Part shown: positions 7,603-15,783 of the stretch, in pieces
Layout of the letters: each line of letters opens with the position of its first letter
Position numbering within the stretch: position 1 is the first letter of the stretch
NCBI RefSeq assembly: GCF_000975155.1
Contig: NZ_BBRG01000001.1
Span: 1,398,024-1,462,023, forward strand
Reading direction: 5' to 3'
DNA: 64,000 bases
From: Demequina globuliformis
GTDB lineage: Bacteria; Actinomycetota; Actinomycetes; Actinomycetales; Demequinaceae
Made by a program: the position numbers and the translations under genes
Notes under the pieces: generated by a model
What the model saw: the letters and a program-made list of their open reading frames with translations, nothing else
Database searches by the model: none
What the model was told of the DNA's origin: nothing

Positions 7603-9045
7603 TCAGGCGGGGAACTCCTCGCGCAGTGCCGCCGCCTCGGTGTCCACGACGGCGGCGTCGATCAGGTTGCCTGCGTCCCCCGTCAGGAGTGCGGACCAGG
7701 CGTCGAGCGAGGCGTCAGCCAGGCCGGAGTCAAAGAGTTCGGCTTGGAGGCGCTCCACTTCGGCGTCAATCTGCGCCGCGTATTCGTCGACTGCGCGGAA
7801 GCGCTCGGCCAGGATGTTGCTGCCCTGCGTACCTGCGCCCTGCATGCCGCCGCCGGGGGCCTCGCCACCGGGCATGCCGCCGCCGGGGGCCTCGCCGCCG
7901 GGCATGTCGCCGCCGGGGGCCTCGCCGCCGGGCATGTCACCGTCGGCAGCGCCGCCGCCTGGCGCGCGCTCACCGGGGACCGGGCGCTCGGCACCGTCTA
8001 GGCCGCCCTGTGCCTCACCCGTAGCGGGGCCACCTGCGCCGCCGCCCATCTGGTCACCGCCGCCCATCTGGTCGCCGTTGGTCGCGCCGAACGCGAGATT
8101 GAGGTCCCAGTTCACGACGGTCATCTGCTCGTCCTCGATGTCCCAGTAGAGGTAGGCGTTGTTGCCGGGACCGTCAATGTCGTCAAAGTTGTTGACGACT
8201 TGTTGATACGCGAGGTACGTGGCGAACGCGTCGACGTCAAGCCACTGGGAGAGGTCGGCCTCGAACGTGGCATCGTCGGCGTTATTGATGAAGTCAAGGA
8301 AGTCAATCAGGGGTGCGTAGTTGTCCTCGCCGCCTTCTTGGTCAAAGGAGTCGACGTAGTCGGCCTCATCTTCCCCCACGTAGTCCCACGTGCCGCCGGA
8401 CTCGGCCTTCCACATGTAGCCGTCGCCCAACTCGCGCTCCATCCAATCCGTGTTGGGGTTTTCGACCACGAGCCGGAGCGTCTCCTCGGACCCGTTCATC
8501 GACACTGCCGCCGCGATGGCTTCTTCTGCCGCCAGGCCGGTCTGGTCGAGCAGGTCGAGCGCTACGGCCTCGTTCAGCGCGGTCTCGGAGGTGTTGGAGC
8601 GGATGACGAACTCTTCTGCGCCGTCGTGGTCTTGGCCGTCGACGAATTTGTCGAGGTTGATGATCCACGGCAAGTCCTCGGGACTGGCGGCGTCTTCTTC
8701 GGTGACGCCACGGAGAGAAGAGTTGCCCTTGAGTTTGAGGCCCACGTTCTCGTATGCCTCTCCATCGATGGTGACATCCGCGGAGATCCACTCCTTGTCC
8801 CCTGTGTCGAGGTAGGTCGCGATCATCGCGTCGTAGTCGTCTTGGTCGTAGGTAATGGAGAACTCGTGCAGTTCGCTCGCGTCCCACACCTCGGGGGTGT
8901 CGCCCACGGTGGCCGCGCCTACTTGAACGGTGTCCGATGCCGCGCTCGCGGACGCGGTCGACGACTCGGCGGGTGCGGTGCACGCGGTGACGAACGCCAG
9001 CGACGCTGCGACAGCGGTGATCTTGAGGGTGCGGGAGAGGTTCAT
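7603..9045 (-). CDS. CotH-kinase family lipoprotein with Gly-Gly-Glu-Ala-Pro repeats
   Basis: A 480-residue secreted protein. A lipoprotein signal peptide ends in FVTAC (Cys22). The body matches the CotH kinase family: VGLKLKGNSSLRG, then DKFVDGQDHDGAEEFVIRSNTSETALNEAVALDLLDQTGL and VVNWDLNLAFG. Bacterial members are extracellular proteins related to the spore-coat kinase CotH; the substrate here is unknown. After the kinase region comes a low-complexity stretch (about residues 335-405) with decapeptides like PGGEAPGGDM repeated three to four times, coded by a 30-bp DNA repeat, then a helical C-terminal tail. Transcribed on its own, 51 bp downstream of the TetR gene. Confidence 0.8.
   Translation of the reverse strand: MNLSRTLKITAVAASLAFVTACTAPAESSTASASAASDTVQVGAATVGDTPEVWDASELHEFSITYDQDDYDAMIATYLDTGDKEWISADVTIDGEAYENVGLKLKGNSSLRGVTEEDAASPEDLPWIINLDKFVDGQDHDGAEEFVIRSNTSETALNEAVALDLLDQTGLAAEEAIAAAVSMNGSEETLRLVVENPNTDWMERELGDGYMWKAESGGTWDYVGEDEADYVDSFDQEGGEDNYAPLIDFLDFINNADDATFEADLSQWLDVDAFATYLAYQQVVNNFDDIDGPGNNAYLYWDIEDEQMTVVNWDLNLAFGATNGDQMGGGDQMGGGAGGPATGEAQGGLDGAERPVPGERAPGGGAADGDMPGGEAPGGDMPGGEAPGGGMPGGEAPGGGMQGAGTQGSNILAERFRAVDEYAAQIDAEVERLQAELFDSGLADASLDAWSALLTGDAGNLIDAAVVDTEAAALREEFPA
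7841..7945 (-). repeat. 30-bp in-frame tandem repeat within the CotH gene
   Basis: Three near-identical 30-bp units (7841-7870, 7871-7900, 7901-7930) and a degenerate fourth, encoding PGGEAPGG(D/G)M. A multiple of three, so unit gain or loss would preserve the frame. Confidence 0.85.
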
Positions 9046-9096
9046 GTCTCCATTTGACGGGCCGATGCTGGGAGCGGCCTGGGAACCGGCTCAGAG

Positions 9097-9663
9097 TTAG
9101 GTGCGGGGTTCTAGTCCGGTCAAGAGCACGTCGAGGGAGTCTTCGAGGGACGGGCCGGTGCCGAGCGCTGACCCGAAGACCTGGGTCATGATGACGAGGG
9201 CGGTGGTCACGGGGTCGACGGTTGCCGTGACTCGTCCCAGCGATTGTTCGGCGGCCAAGTACTCGGCGAGGTGGCGAGGAGGGCCGTCTGGCAGTCCGCG
9301 TTCGATGGCTTGCGAACGTGCCTGGGACAGTTCGGGGTCGGTGGCGATTGCGAGTTCCAAGGGGGCCATGTCCGCGCGCACGCTCGCCATGTGGCCCATC
9401 ACGTCCAGCAAGTTGGCGCGAACCGTGGAGGACCCCGCACGTGGGGGGAGTTCCTGGGTGACTGCGCTGACCTGCGCGGCGGTGTCGCTTGCTGCGGCGT
9501 GTATGAGGCTGAACTTGTCGGGGAAGTGGCGGTAGATCGTGGCCTCTGACACGCCCGCTTGCTCCGCCACAGCACGGGTGGTCGTGTGGGCATAGCCCCG
9601 CGTGCGCGCGACGTGGACGGCGGCTTGGATGAGCCGCTGCTTGGTGTCGTGGCGTCGTGGCAC
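9097..9663 (-). CDS. TetR family regulator of the adjacent ABC operon
   Basis: A 188-residue repressor. N-terminal helix-turn-helix TRAVAEQAGVSEATIYRHFPDKFSLI (about residues 28-53) is classical TetR; the C-terminal ligand domain is not recognisable. It is the last gene of ATPase-permease-regulator, starting 9 nt after the permease stop, and a TetR-type palindrome lies upstream of the first gene (11467-11482), so the operon is probably autoregulated by an exported compound. Confidence 0.9.
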   Translation of the reverse strand: MPRRHDTKQRLIQAAVHVARTRGYAHTTTRAVAEQAGVSEATIYRHFPDKFSLIHAAASDTAAQVSAVTQELPPRAGSSTVRANLLDVMGHMASVRADMAPLELAIATDPELSQARSQAIERGLPDGPPRHLAEYLAAEQSLGRVTATVDPVTTALVIMTQVFGSALGTGPSLEDSLDVLLTGLEPRT

Positions 9664-9672
9664 GCGTGCCCC

Positions 9673-10473
9673 CTAGTCCGTGATGTCCCGCTTCTGATAG
9701 ACCGCTAGTGTCCCACCTAGGCACAACGCGAGGTAGACCGCTCCGAGGCTCAACGCCGCCCCATAGCTCAAGGCGTCAGTGCCCCCACTGGCAATAGCGG
9801 CGATGGTGCTGCCGGGGAGCCAGTCTGCGATGTCGGGAACAATGACGGCGAGAACTCCTTCGACAATGAGGACCCAGCCGGCTCCGATGGAGATGGCGAC
9901 AGCTGCGGAGCGAGTGATCGTGGCGAGGACCATACCGATGGCACCCCAGATGGTCATGGAGACACACACGTTCACCCACGCCTGGGCAACTATGGCGACG
10001 GTGACGTCCTGCCACGCGGAGATATCCAGTGACGTTGAGGCGCTCGCGGCGGGCGCGACGATGAATGTGGCGAGCAGCGCCACGGTCGCTGCGACTGCGG
10101 TCCACATGAGCAGCGCGAGGACCTTGCCGACCACGAGTTTCCAGCGGGTGGGTTGCGCGGCTGCGAGGAGCCGAATCATGCCCGTGGAGTAGTCGGACGC
10201 GGTGAACAGCGCCCAGAATGCGAGCGCGATGATGCCGAACATGCTGGATGCGGAGGCCAGTGGCGCGACGATGCCCTCGGGTGAGGTCAGCGTCTCCACC
10301 GAGGGGAACGTGACTCCCGGACCGCGTTCCGGAGCACCTTCTGCTGAGTCCACGAAGGTGAAAAAGGCGAAGAACATCATCACGGCAAAGAGCGCGGTGA
10401 GGCCGAACCAGGCGGCCACTGCGCCCTTGCGCCGGGTGCGGACAATTTCTGAGCGAGTGGCGTTGAGCATCAT
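9673..10473 (-). CDS. ABC transporter permease (ABC-2 type)
   Basis: A 266-residue integral membrane protein with about six helices, for example GAVAAWFGLTALFAVMMFFAFFTF near the N terminus and FGIIALAFWALFTASDYSTGMIRLLAAAQPTRWKLVVGKVLALL, a typical ABC-2 coupling stretch. Its start overlaps the ATPase stop by 4 nt, and the TetR gene follows 9 nt later. Likely forms a two-by-two exporter with the ATPase; substrate unknown. Confidence 0.87.
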   Translation of the reverse strand: MMLNATRSEIVRTRRKGAVAAWFGLTALFAVMMFFAFFTFVDSAEGAPERGPGVTFPSVETLTSPEGIVAPLASASSMFGIIALAFWALFTASDYSTGMIRLLAAAQPTRWKLVVGKVLALLMWTAVAATVALLATFIVAPAASASTSLDISAWQDVTVAIVAQAWVNVCVSMTIWGAIGMVLATITRSAAVAISIGAGWVLIVEGVLAVIVPDIADWLPGSTIAAIASGGTDALSYGAALSLGAVYLALCLGGTLAVYQKRDITD

Positions 10474-11423
10474 GATTCCTGGTCGTTGGTCTGTGCGGCG
10501 CGGTCACGTGAGACGTCACCGTCGGAGCGGCCGGTCATGTCGAGGAAGACCTCCTCGAGCGAGCGCGTGTGGGTGGTGATGGCGGCGAGGGTGATGCCCG
10601 CGGCGAATGCGGTGCGATTGATGTCGGCGCCGGAGACGCCGGGCTGCGTGATCCGCACCGACCCGTCCGCTGTGGCCTCAGCGGCCACGGCGCCGCGTGT
10701 CAAGGCGTCGATGAGCGCGCTCGCGTCATCGGGATTCTCGGGCGCGACCACGATCGAGGTCGCCGCGGACCCGAGGAGATCGTTCACGGTGCCGTTGTAG
10801 AGGACGTTTCCGAACTTGATGATGATGAGGTGATCGCAGATTGCCTCAAGCTCGCTCATGAGGTGAGACGACACGACGACGGTGCGACCGTCGTTCGCCA
10901 AGGCCGACAGCAAGGCCCTGATTTCAACGATCCCTGAGGGGTCGAGTCCATTGGTGGGTTCGTCCAGGATCAGCAGCGCAGGGTCTGGCAGAAGCGCAGC
11001 AGCGATCCCGAGGCGCTGTTTCATGCCGAGGCTGAACTGCTTCACCGGCTCCGTGTCCCGGCCGGTCAGGCCAACGATGTCCAGGACCTCGCCCACGCGG
11101 CTCATGGGGAGGTTGCGGAGGCGTGCGAGCGAGGCGAGGTTGGCGCGGGCTGACAGCCCCGGGATGAAGGCAGGGCTCTCCACGAGTGCGCCCACGCGGT
11201 CCAGGTAGGAGGAGGGCTGGTCGATGCGTCCGTCGAGCACGACCGCGCTGCCGGAGCTGGGGCGGATGAGTCCGAGCAGGATCCGAATGAGGGTCGACTT
11301 TCCCGAGCCGTTGGGACCGACGAGGCCCACGACTCCGCCGCTGGGAACGGTGATCGAGACATCGTTCAGTGCGCGGACGTCACCAAAGGTGCGGGTGAGA
11401 GAGTCGGTGGTGAGGGCAGCCAT
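10470..11423 (-). CDS. ABC transporter ATP-binding protein (BcrA-like exporter)
   Basis: A 317-residue ATPase. Walker A GPNGSGKST at residues 36-44, signature FSLGMKQRL, Walker B LLILDEPTNGLDP and a switch His in VVVSSHLMSELE. The SLGMKQR signature is typical of BcrA/drug-export ATPases. The ATG at 11423 was chosen because GGAGGT lies 4-9 nt upstream; a TTG 12 nt further upstream lies in that site. The C-terminal extension (about 220-317) has no enzymatic motif. Pairs with the overlapping permease. Confidence 0.92.
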   Translation of the reverse strand: MAALTTDSLTRTFGDVRALNDVSITVPSGGVVGLVGPNGSGKSTLIRILLGLIRPSSGSAVVLDGRIDQPSSYLDRVGALVESPAFIPGLSARANLASLARLRNLPMSRVGEVLDIVGLTGRDTEPVKQFSLGMKQRLGIAAALLPDPALLILDEPTNGLDPSGIVEIRALLSALANDGRTVVVSSHLMSELEAICDHLIIIKFGNVLYNGTVNDLLGSAATSIVVAPENPDDASALIDALTRGAVAAEATADGSVRITQPGVSGADINRTAFAAGITLAAITTHTRSLEEVFLDMTGRSDGDVSRDRAAQTNDQES

Positions 11424-11466
11424 GCGGACCTCCAATGGTGGTGGGTCCAGGACGGGCCCTACGTAA

Positions 11467-11482
11467 GTGAGTGTTCACTCAC
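11467..11482. promoter_or_regulatory. TetR-type operator upstream of the ABC operon
   Basis: GTGAGTGTTCACTCAC, a perfect inverted repeat with 7-bp arms and 2-bp spacer, 44 bp upstream of the ATPase start. Probable binding site of the TetR protein encoded at the end of this operon (inference). Confidence 0.7.
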
Positions 11483-11536
11483 ATTAGCACGCGCGTGCGA
11501 GAGCGCACGTGTCATAGAGGCGAGCGGCGGTCACCG

Positions 11537-12868
11537 CTAGAGGCGTCGGCCTTGTGCGATGGCATCCCGGATCGAGGGGACCACGACGCCGGCCTCGGCC
11601 ATGACCAGGCGCGTGCGTCGGCGCTGCCACAGGATGCCGGCAATCCCCATCGCAAACGGCAGTGCCAATGAGGCGAGGGCAATGCGGTAGTCGTCCAACG
11701 TGTAGTCCGAGGTGCCGGGGGCCACCCACTGGAGCACGGCGCCCACGAGGGCGACCGAGAGTACCGTCGCGGCGAAGCCGCCGACGTTCGCGAACCCAGT
11801 CGCGGTGCCCAGCCGCCGCGGCATCCCGAAGGTCCGCGCAAAGTCCATGGCCACCAGTGCCACTGGGCCGCCGAACCCCAGGACCATGATCCAGATGAGC
11901 AACTGCCACAGGGGGCGTGGAGTGGAGGGGGTGAGGACCGCGGCCCATGCCGTGATCGCGACGCCCGCGTAGGCCAACACCAGCCAACTGCGTCGCAGGG
12001 GGTGCCGCGAGGTCAATGTGCCGACGATGGGGCCGGCGGCCAAGTTGGTGATCACCAGGGCGGTGAGGAGTCCACTGGCCTGCGCGGCGCTCAACCCCTG
12101 GCCCTGAATGAGGAACGGGACGCCCCACAGCAGCGCCACAGTGTTGGCGGAGAACAGGCCCGTCCAGTGCGCCCAAAAAGCCAGGCGCACGCCAGGTGGA
12201 CGCAAGGACTCGCGCAGCGACGGCGCAGGCACGGCGGGATCGGGCTCAGGATGCGCGACCGCGTAGGGAAGCTCGCCGGGATGCGGCATGCGGATGCGGA
12301 CCATCGCGAGCCCGGCCGCCACAAGGCCTAGCGTCGCCAGTACGGTGAACGTGGTGCTCCATCCCGCCTCGTGCAGCAGGAGTGCCACCGGCACGGCGGT
12401 CGCCAGCTGACCCAATTGGCCCAGCAGGCCCGTGATTTGGACCATGACGGGAGCCTGGCGGGGAGGGAACCATTCCGACGCAAGCCGGGTGGCGGCGATG
12501 AAGATCGGGGCATCGCCCGCGCCAATCAGGATGCGCGCAGCGAGGGCCCACGCAAGCGTGTCGGCGTACGCGAGCAGGAGTTGGCCCGCCCCCATGATGA
12601 GGGACCCGGCCGCGAGCATGGCCTTGGGCCCAATGCGGTCCAGCAAAATGCCCGCCGGGATTTGGAGCGCGGCGTACACGCTGATCTGCACCACGGACAG
12701 CGAAGCGAGCCCCAGCGCCTCCACGCCGAACCGGTCGAGCGCCTCGACGCCCGCGACGCCGAGCGCCGTGCGCTGCACTACCGCGACAAAGTAGATGAAC
12801 GCCGCGCAGGCAAACACCACCCAGGCGAGCGCCGGTGGGCGCACGCGGACGGAAGCGGTCGCGGACAT
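11537..12868 (-). CDS. MFS transporter (NarK/hexuronate-like)
   Basis: A 443-residue permease with about twelve hydrophobic helices in two bundles separated by a polar loop (MPHPGELPYAVAHPEPDPAVPAPSLRESLRPP). Loop 2-3 reads GILLDRIGPKAMLAAGS, the MFS G-x3-D-R-x-G motif, and ASEWFPPRQAP is the loop after helix 4 seen in organic anion and nitrate/nitrite-like MFS members. Substrate unknown. Single gene; TAGCCT ends 7 nt before the ATG. Confidence 0.87.
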   Translation of the reverse strand: MSATASVRVRPPALAWVVFACAAFIYFVAVVQRTALGVAGVEALDRFGVEALGLASLSVVQISVYAALQIPAGILLDRIGPKAMLAAGSLIMGAGQLLLAYADTLAWALAARILIGAGDAPIFIAATRLASEWFPPRQAPVMVQITGLLGQLGQLATAVPVALLLHEAGWSTTFTVLATLGLVAAGLAMVRIRMPHPGELPYAVAHPEPDPAVPAPSLRESLRPPGVRLAFWAHWTGLFSANTVALLWGVPFLIQGQGLSAAQASGLLTALVITNLAAGPIVGTLTSRHPLRRSWLVLAYAGVAITAWAAVLTPSTPRPLWQLLIWIMVLGFGGPVALVAMDFARTFGMPRRLGTATGFANVGGFAATVLSVALVGAVLQWVAPGTSDYTLDDYRIALASLALPFAMGIAGILWQRRRTRLVMAEAGVVVPSIRDAIAQGRRL

Positions 12869-12875
12869 GCCTCTC

Positions 12876-12881
12876 AGGCTA
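12876..12881 (-). promoter_or_regulatory. -10 box of the MFS gene
   Basis: TAGCCT on the minus strand, ending 7 nt before the start codon; leaderless transcript predicted. Confidence 0.4.
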
Positions 12882-12970
12882 GTGCGCGCGAAGGTGCGCT
12901 CTGGCCGCTCCTGACTCCGGCATCGGCCCCATGCAGTACCGGGCCCAGCGGGTAGAGCGAGCCGTGCTCG

Positions 12971-13333
12971 CTAGACGTCCGTCACGCCCTCGTACAGTCC
13001 CATGATGTTGCCGTCGGGGTCGCGGAACACGGCCCACCAGCTGGTGGCGGTGATCTCTTCCTTTCCGCGCACGATGGTGCCGCCGCGCTCCTGGATCTGC
13101 GCGAGCGTGTCATCGATGGAGTCCACCTCGACGTAGGAGCGGGGTTGGGTGAAGCCCTCCGAGCGTGGCGCGAGGCCTCCGCCGCTGACTTCATTGGGCG
13201 CCTGCCACATGGGGTAACCCGCAAACCCAGGCGGGGCGGTGATGGTCCAGCCGAACAGTGCCTCGTAAAACTCCGTCGCGGCGCCAAGGTCGGCGACTGG
13301 AATATCGATGTGGGTGATGTCTCCGTGGGGCAT
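12971..13333 (-). CDS. VOC (glyoxalase/bleomycin resistance) family protein
   Basis: A 120-residue single vicinal-oxygen-chelate unit: THIDIPVADLGAATEFYEALFGWTI at the N terminus and SWWAVFRDPDGNIMGLYEG at the C terminus, with the two beta-alpha-beta modules visible. Family members bind a metal or a small ligand; no specific substrate can be inferred. The ATG has AGGAG 7 nt upstream. Single gene between MFS and VanZ genes. Confidence 0.88.
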   Translation of the reverse strand: MPHGDITHIDIPVADLGAATEFYEALFGWTITAPPGFAGYPMWQAPNEVSGGGLAPRSEGFTQPRSYVEVDSIDDTLAQIQERGGTIVRGKEEITATSWWAVFRDPDGNIMGLYEGVTDV

Positions 13334-13402
13334 ATGGGTCTCCTGCGGCAGTGGTGGAAATCCCAGTGTGCGCCACAGCGGCGCGGTTTTCCTGGCGAGG
13401 CG

Positions 13403-13945
13403 CTAGGTGCGCTGGCGTGAGCGCACCGCTGTCACGATGCTCGCCGCAGTCGCCCCCACGAACGCGCCCACGAGCGCCCCAACGCTGTTGAGAATGATGT
13501 CGTCGATGTCGGCAACCCGCCCCATCCCGAACTGAAGAAACTCGATGCCCCCGGTCAGCACCACGCCGGTGCCGGTCGCAAGGACGAGCCGGCGCCAGAA
13601 CCCGCCAGGGATCAGGGCCGCGACCACCAGGCCTAACGGGATGAACATCGCGATGTTGCCCACGAGGTTGAACCAGGAGGCGCTGCCGGGGTTGTCGAGG
13701 CCACGCTCGATCTCTTGACCCGGAGTGAGGTTCGCATAGCGGCCGCCGGGATAGTCCGAGGTCCCCGGGATCACGAGGGTGACGATCGCGATGATCCCCA
13801 CCACGACCGCGAGGGTCGTCCAGAGCGCGTATCGCGTTCCCTTCCCGCGCCGCCGCCCCAGCACGAAGGCCACGGCAACGCCCACGAGTCCCACGACGGC
13901 GAGCAGCGCGAGCTCGACGCTCGTGGTGCCGTCGACAGGGGGCAT
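13403..13945 (-). CDS. VanZ family membrane protein
   Basis: A 180-residue protein with about five helices and the VanZ core NLVGNIAMFIPLGLVVAALIPG followed by GGIEFLQFGMGRVADIDDIILNSVGALVGAFVG, which carries the conserved E-x2-Q and R-x2-D-x2-D-I-I-x-N residues. VanZ proteins are loosely linked to teicoplanin resistance; for most homologues the role is unknown. A GGAG site lies 8 nt before the ATG. Confidence 0.88.
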   Translation of the reverse strand: MPPVDGTTSVELALLAVVGLVGVAVAFVLGRRRGKGTRYALWTTLAVVVGIIAIVTLVIPGTSDYPGGRYANLTPGQEIERGLDNPGSASWFNLVGNIAMFIPLGLVVAALIPGGFWRRLVLATGTGVVLTGGIEFLQFGMGRVADIDDIILNSVGALVGAFVGATAASIVTAVRSRQRT

Positions 13946-13962
13946 GGAAAAGACTCCGGGTT

Positions 13963-13997
13963 CGTGTGGGCCGTGTGGGCCGTGTGGGTTGTGTGAG
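13963..13997. repeat. short GTGTGGGCC-type tandem repeat upstream of vanZ-like gene
   Basis: Nine-base units GTGTGGGCC repeated about four times with decay, 18 bp upstream of the VanZ-family start codon. Could vary in length and alter promoter spacing; no direct evidence. Confidence 0.6.
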
Positions 13998-14143
13998 CCG
14001 CCACTCTATCCGTGCCGGTCGCGCGCAGGTGCTGGGGAAACGCGCTGGTGCGGGCGGGCGTTCCCAGTGCTGGGTGGGCTCAGTGGACAAAATCGGTCAT
14101 AGGGCCGATGCCGCGGCTGGGCGAACCGTGTCAGGATCAGACA

Positions 14144-14836
14144 ATGACGGCATACGTTCCTGACCAGCCCACTATCGCAGCGGACCTGATGCTGCTGCTG
14201 TTCAATCCCCGCAACGGCACCATTGCGGGCGAGGGCATGCTGTACTACCCGCTGGGTGGCGCCGTGCTCGCGGAACTCGCCCTGGCGGACCACGTGGAGA
14301 TCGAGCCGGGCGGCACCTTGTCGCCGGGGAAGGTCTCTGCGGTGGGCGCCGGCCCCACTGACCCGTTGCTGCGGGAGGCGTGGGAGCGGCTGCAGAAGAA
14401 GCCCATGACCACTCAGTCTTTCCTCACGGCCGCAGGGCCCACCCTGCGCGGGCCCGTCCTGGACCGCATTGTCTCCCGCGGCGACATTGTGCGCACCAAG
14501 CGCAAGGTGCTCGGCATTTTCCCCAGCACCAAGATGACTGACGGCGGCACTGCCCGCAGGCCCGAGCTCGTCTCGCAGATGGAGGCCGTGCTGATCCATG
14601 GCATCGAGCCAGCGCCGCGCACGGCCGTGTTGGGTGCGCTCTTGTCGGCATCGGGCCAGTTGCATTCACTCCACCGGGACATTCCGTGGTCGGGGGCGGT
14701 CGCCAAGCGCGGCAAGGAACTGGAGAAGGGTGACTGGGCGGCCGAGGGTGTGAGCAAGGCCGTCAGTGCAGCGGCCGCCGCGGTCGCCAGCAGCGTGGTG
14801 CTGACGTCCGCCGTGTTGGTGAGCACGAACAACTGA
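14144..14836 (+). CDS. GPP34 (GOLPH3-like) family protein
   Basis: A 230-residue protein with the GPP34 hallmarks TIAADLMLLLFNPRNGTI near the N terminus, GGAVLAELALADHVEIE, and DRIVSRGDIVRTKRKVLGIFPSTKMTD, a positively charged loop comparable to the phosphoinositide-binding region of Golgi phosphoprotein 3. A C-terminal hydrophobic segment (VSKAVSAAAAAVASSVVLTSAVLV) may touch the membrane. Bacterial members are common in actinobacteria; function unknown. The ATG at 14144 was chosen because AGGA lies 7 nt upstream and the homology begins there. Confidence 0.87.
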   Translation: MTAYVPDQPTIAADLMLLLFNPRNGTIAGEGMLYYPLGGAVLAELALADHVEIEPGGTLSPGKVSAVGAGPTDPLLREAWERLQKKPMTTQSFLTAAGPTLRGPVLDRIVSRGDIVRTKRKVLGIFPSTKMTDGGTARRPELVSQMEAVLIHGIEPAPRTAVLGALLSASGQLHSLHRDIPWSGAVAKRGKELEKGDWAAEGVSKAVSAAAAAVASSVVLTSAVLVSTNN

Positions 14837-14919
14837 CGGAATCGCTCGGCGCGTGCGGTCGCGGCCGGATGTCGCGAGCCCTGTGCGCGCGACATCCCGG
14901 CATTCCGACGCCGCGCAGG

Positions 14920-14925
14920 TAATGT
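14920..14925 (+). promoter_or_regulatory. -10 box of the small membrane protein gene
   Basis: TAATGT ends 6 nt before the GTG at 14932; leaderless transcript predicted. Confidence 0.45.
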
Positions 14926-14931
14926 CCCTCT

Positions 14932-15111
14932 GTGAAGATTTTTCTGATTGTCCTGCTCGTCGCGGCCATCGTGCTTGGCATCTTGGGTGCGATCATCGAG
15001 GCACTGCTGTGGCTCGCGTTCCTTGGGCTCATCCTGTTCGGCGTGACCGCCGCCTACTGGTGGTTCCGCTTCCGTCGCTCGCGCGGCACTGACGTCGAGT
15101 CCGCCTCCTAG
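14932..15111 (+). CDS. small membrane protein, unknown function (59 aa)
   Basis: GTG-initiated 59-residue frame: a short basic start (MKIFL), a hydrophobic stretch of about 45 residues likely forming two helices (IVLLVAAIVLGILGAII and LLWLAFLGLILFGVTAAYWW), then a cationic tail FRFRRSRG. This is the usual make-up of actinobacterial small membrane proteins. The TAATGT box 6 nt upstream of GTG supports expression. I do not recognise a named family. Confidence 0.65.
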   Translation: MKIFLIVLLVAAIVLGILGAIIEALLWLAFLGLILFGVTAAYWWFRFRRSRGTDVESAS

Positions 15112-15330
15112 CGCGTTCCCAGGGGCGGCATCGCCTGCGGTGCCGCGCGACCCCCTTGGTGGTGCAGTGGCGCTGCTCGGACGGTGCGTGTCGGTGGCGT
15201 CGACTACGGTGGTGAGTGGATCAAGAAGTGCGACCACAGGCCCTCCGGCCGGTCGCCTGGCAACCGCGTTCCGCACACGGTGCCCCCGGAGGAAGATCCG
15301 CCCCGCGCGAACCCGTGCGGGGAAGAACGG

Positions 15331-15720
15331 ATGAACAGGACTGCCTCTATGTCTCTTTCCACGCCCCAGCACCGCGTGCGCGTCGACCAGCCCGGGACCC
15401 GCCGGTGGCTGCCGGGACCGCGCCGCATCACCGCTGTGCGGTCCGACGGCACCGCGGTCGTCAAAGCGCCGTATGCCCGCCCTCTGTTCTGGATCGGGGT
15501 ACCGCCCGGCCTCGACCTGCATGAAGGCAATGTTGTCTTTGGCCTCTGGCACGACCGCCTAATCGCGGGCTCTTACCCGGGAACGTCGCTGTTGTGCGTG
15601 GATCCTGGTTGCCCGGCCACAGTGGTCTGCGAGAGCGACGACGGCCACACCTGGGAAGACCCGTATGTCGTTGACGGTCACTTCGCTTTGTGGGGCGCCA
15701 TGGAGCTTCCGGGGGCCTGA
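15331..15720 (+). CDS. hypothetical protein (129 aa)
   Basis: The start was set at ATG 15331 because a purine-rich GGGGAAGAA lies just upstream; the frame is open about 150 bases further up but that part is not protein-like. The protein has an Arg/Pro-rich N terminus (RRWLPGPRRI) and a compact middle, RPLFWIGVPPGLDLHEGNVVFGLWHDRLIAGSYPGTSLLCVDPGC, with two cysteines but no motif I recognise. No signal peptide or membrane helix. Followed by a strong hairpin. Confidence 0.55.
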   Translation: MNRTASMSLSTPQHRVRVDQPGTRRWLPGPRRITAVRSDGTAVVKAPYARPLFWIGVPPGLDLHEGNVVFGLWHDRLIAGSYPGTSLLCVDPGCPATVVCESDDGHTWEDPYVVDGHFALWGAMELPGA

Positions 15721-15728
15721 CGGTCGAG

Positions 15729-15767
15729 GCACTGGCTCGCCCCGGTCGAGGCCGGGCGAGCCAGTGC
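15729..15767. terminator. bidirectional terminator hairpin
   Basis: Perfect 14-bp arms GCACTGGCTCGCCC (15729-15742) and its complement (15754-15767) around an 11-nt loop, between two convergent genes. No T-run on either side. Confidence 0.7.
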
Positions 15768-15783
15768 TACCCGCGTGGACACG

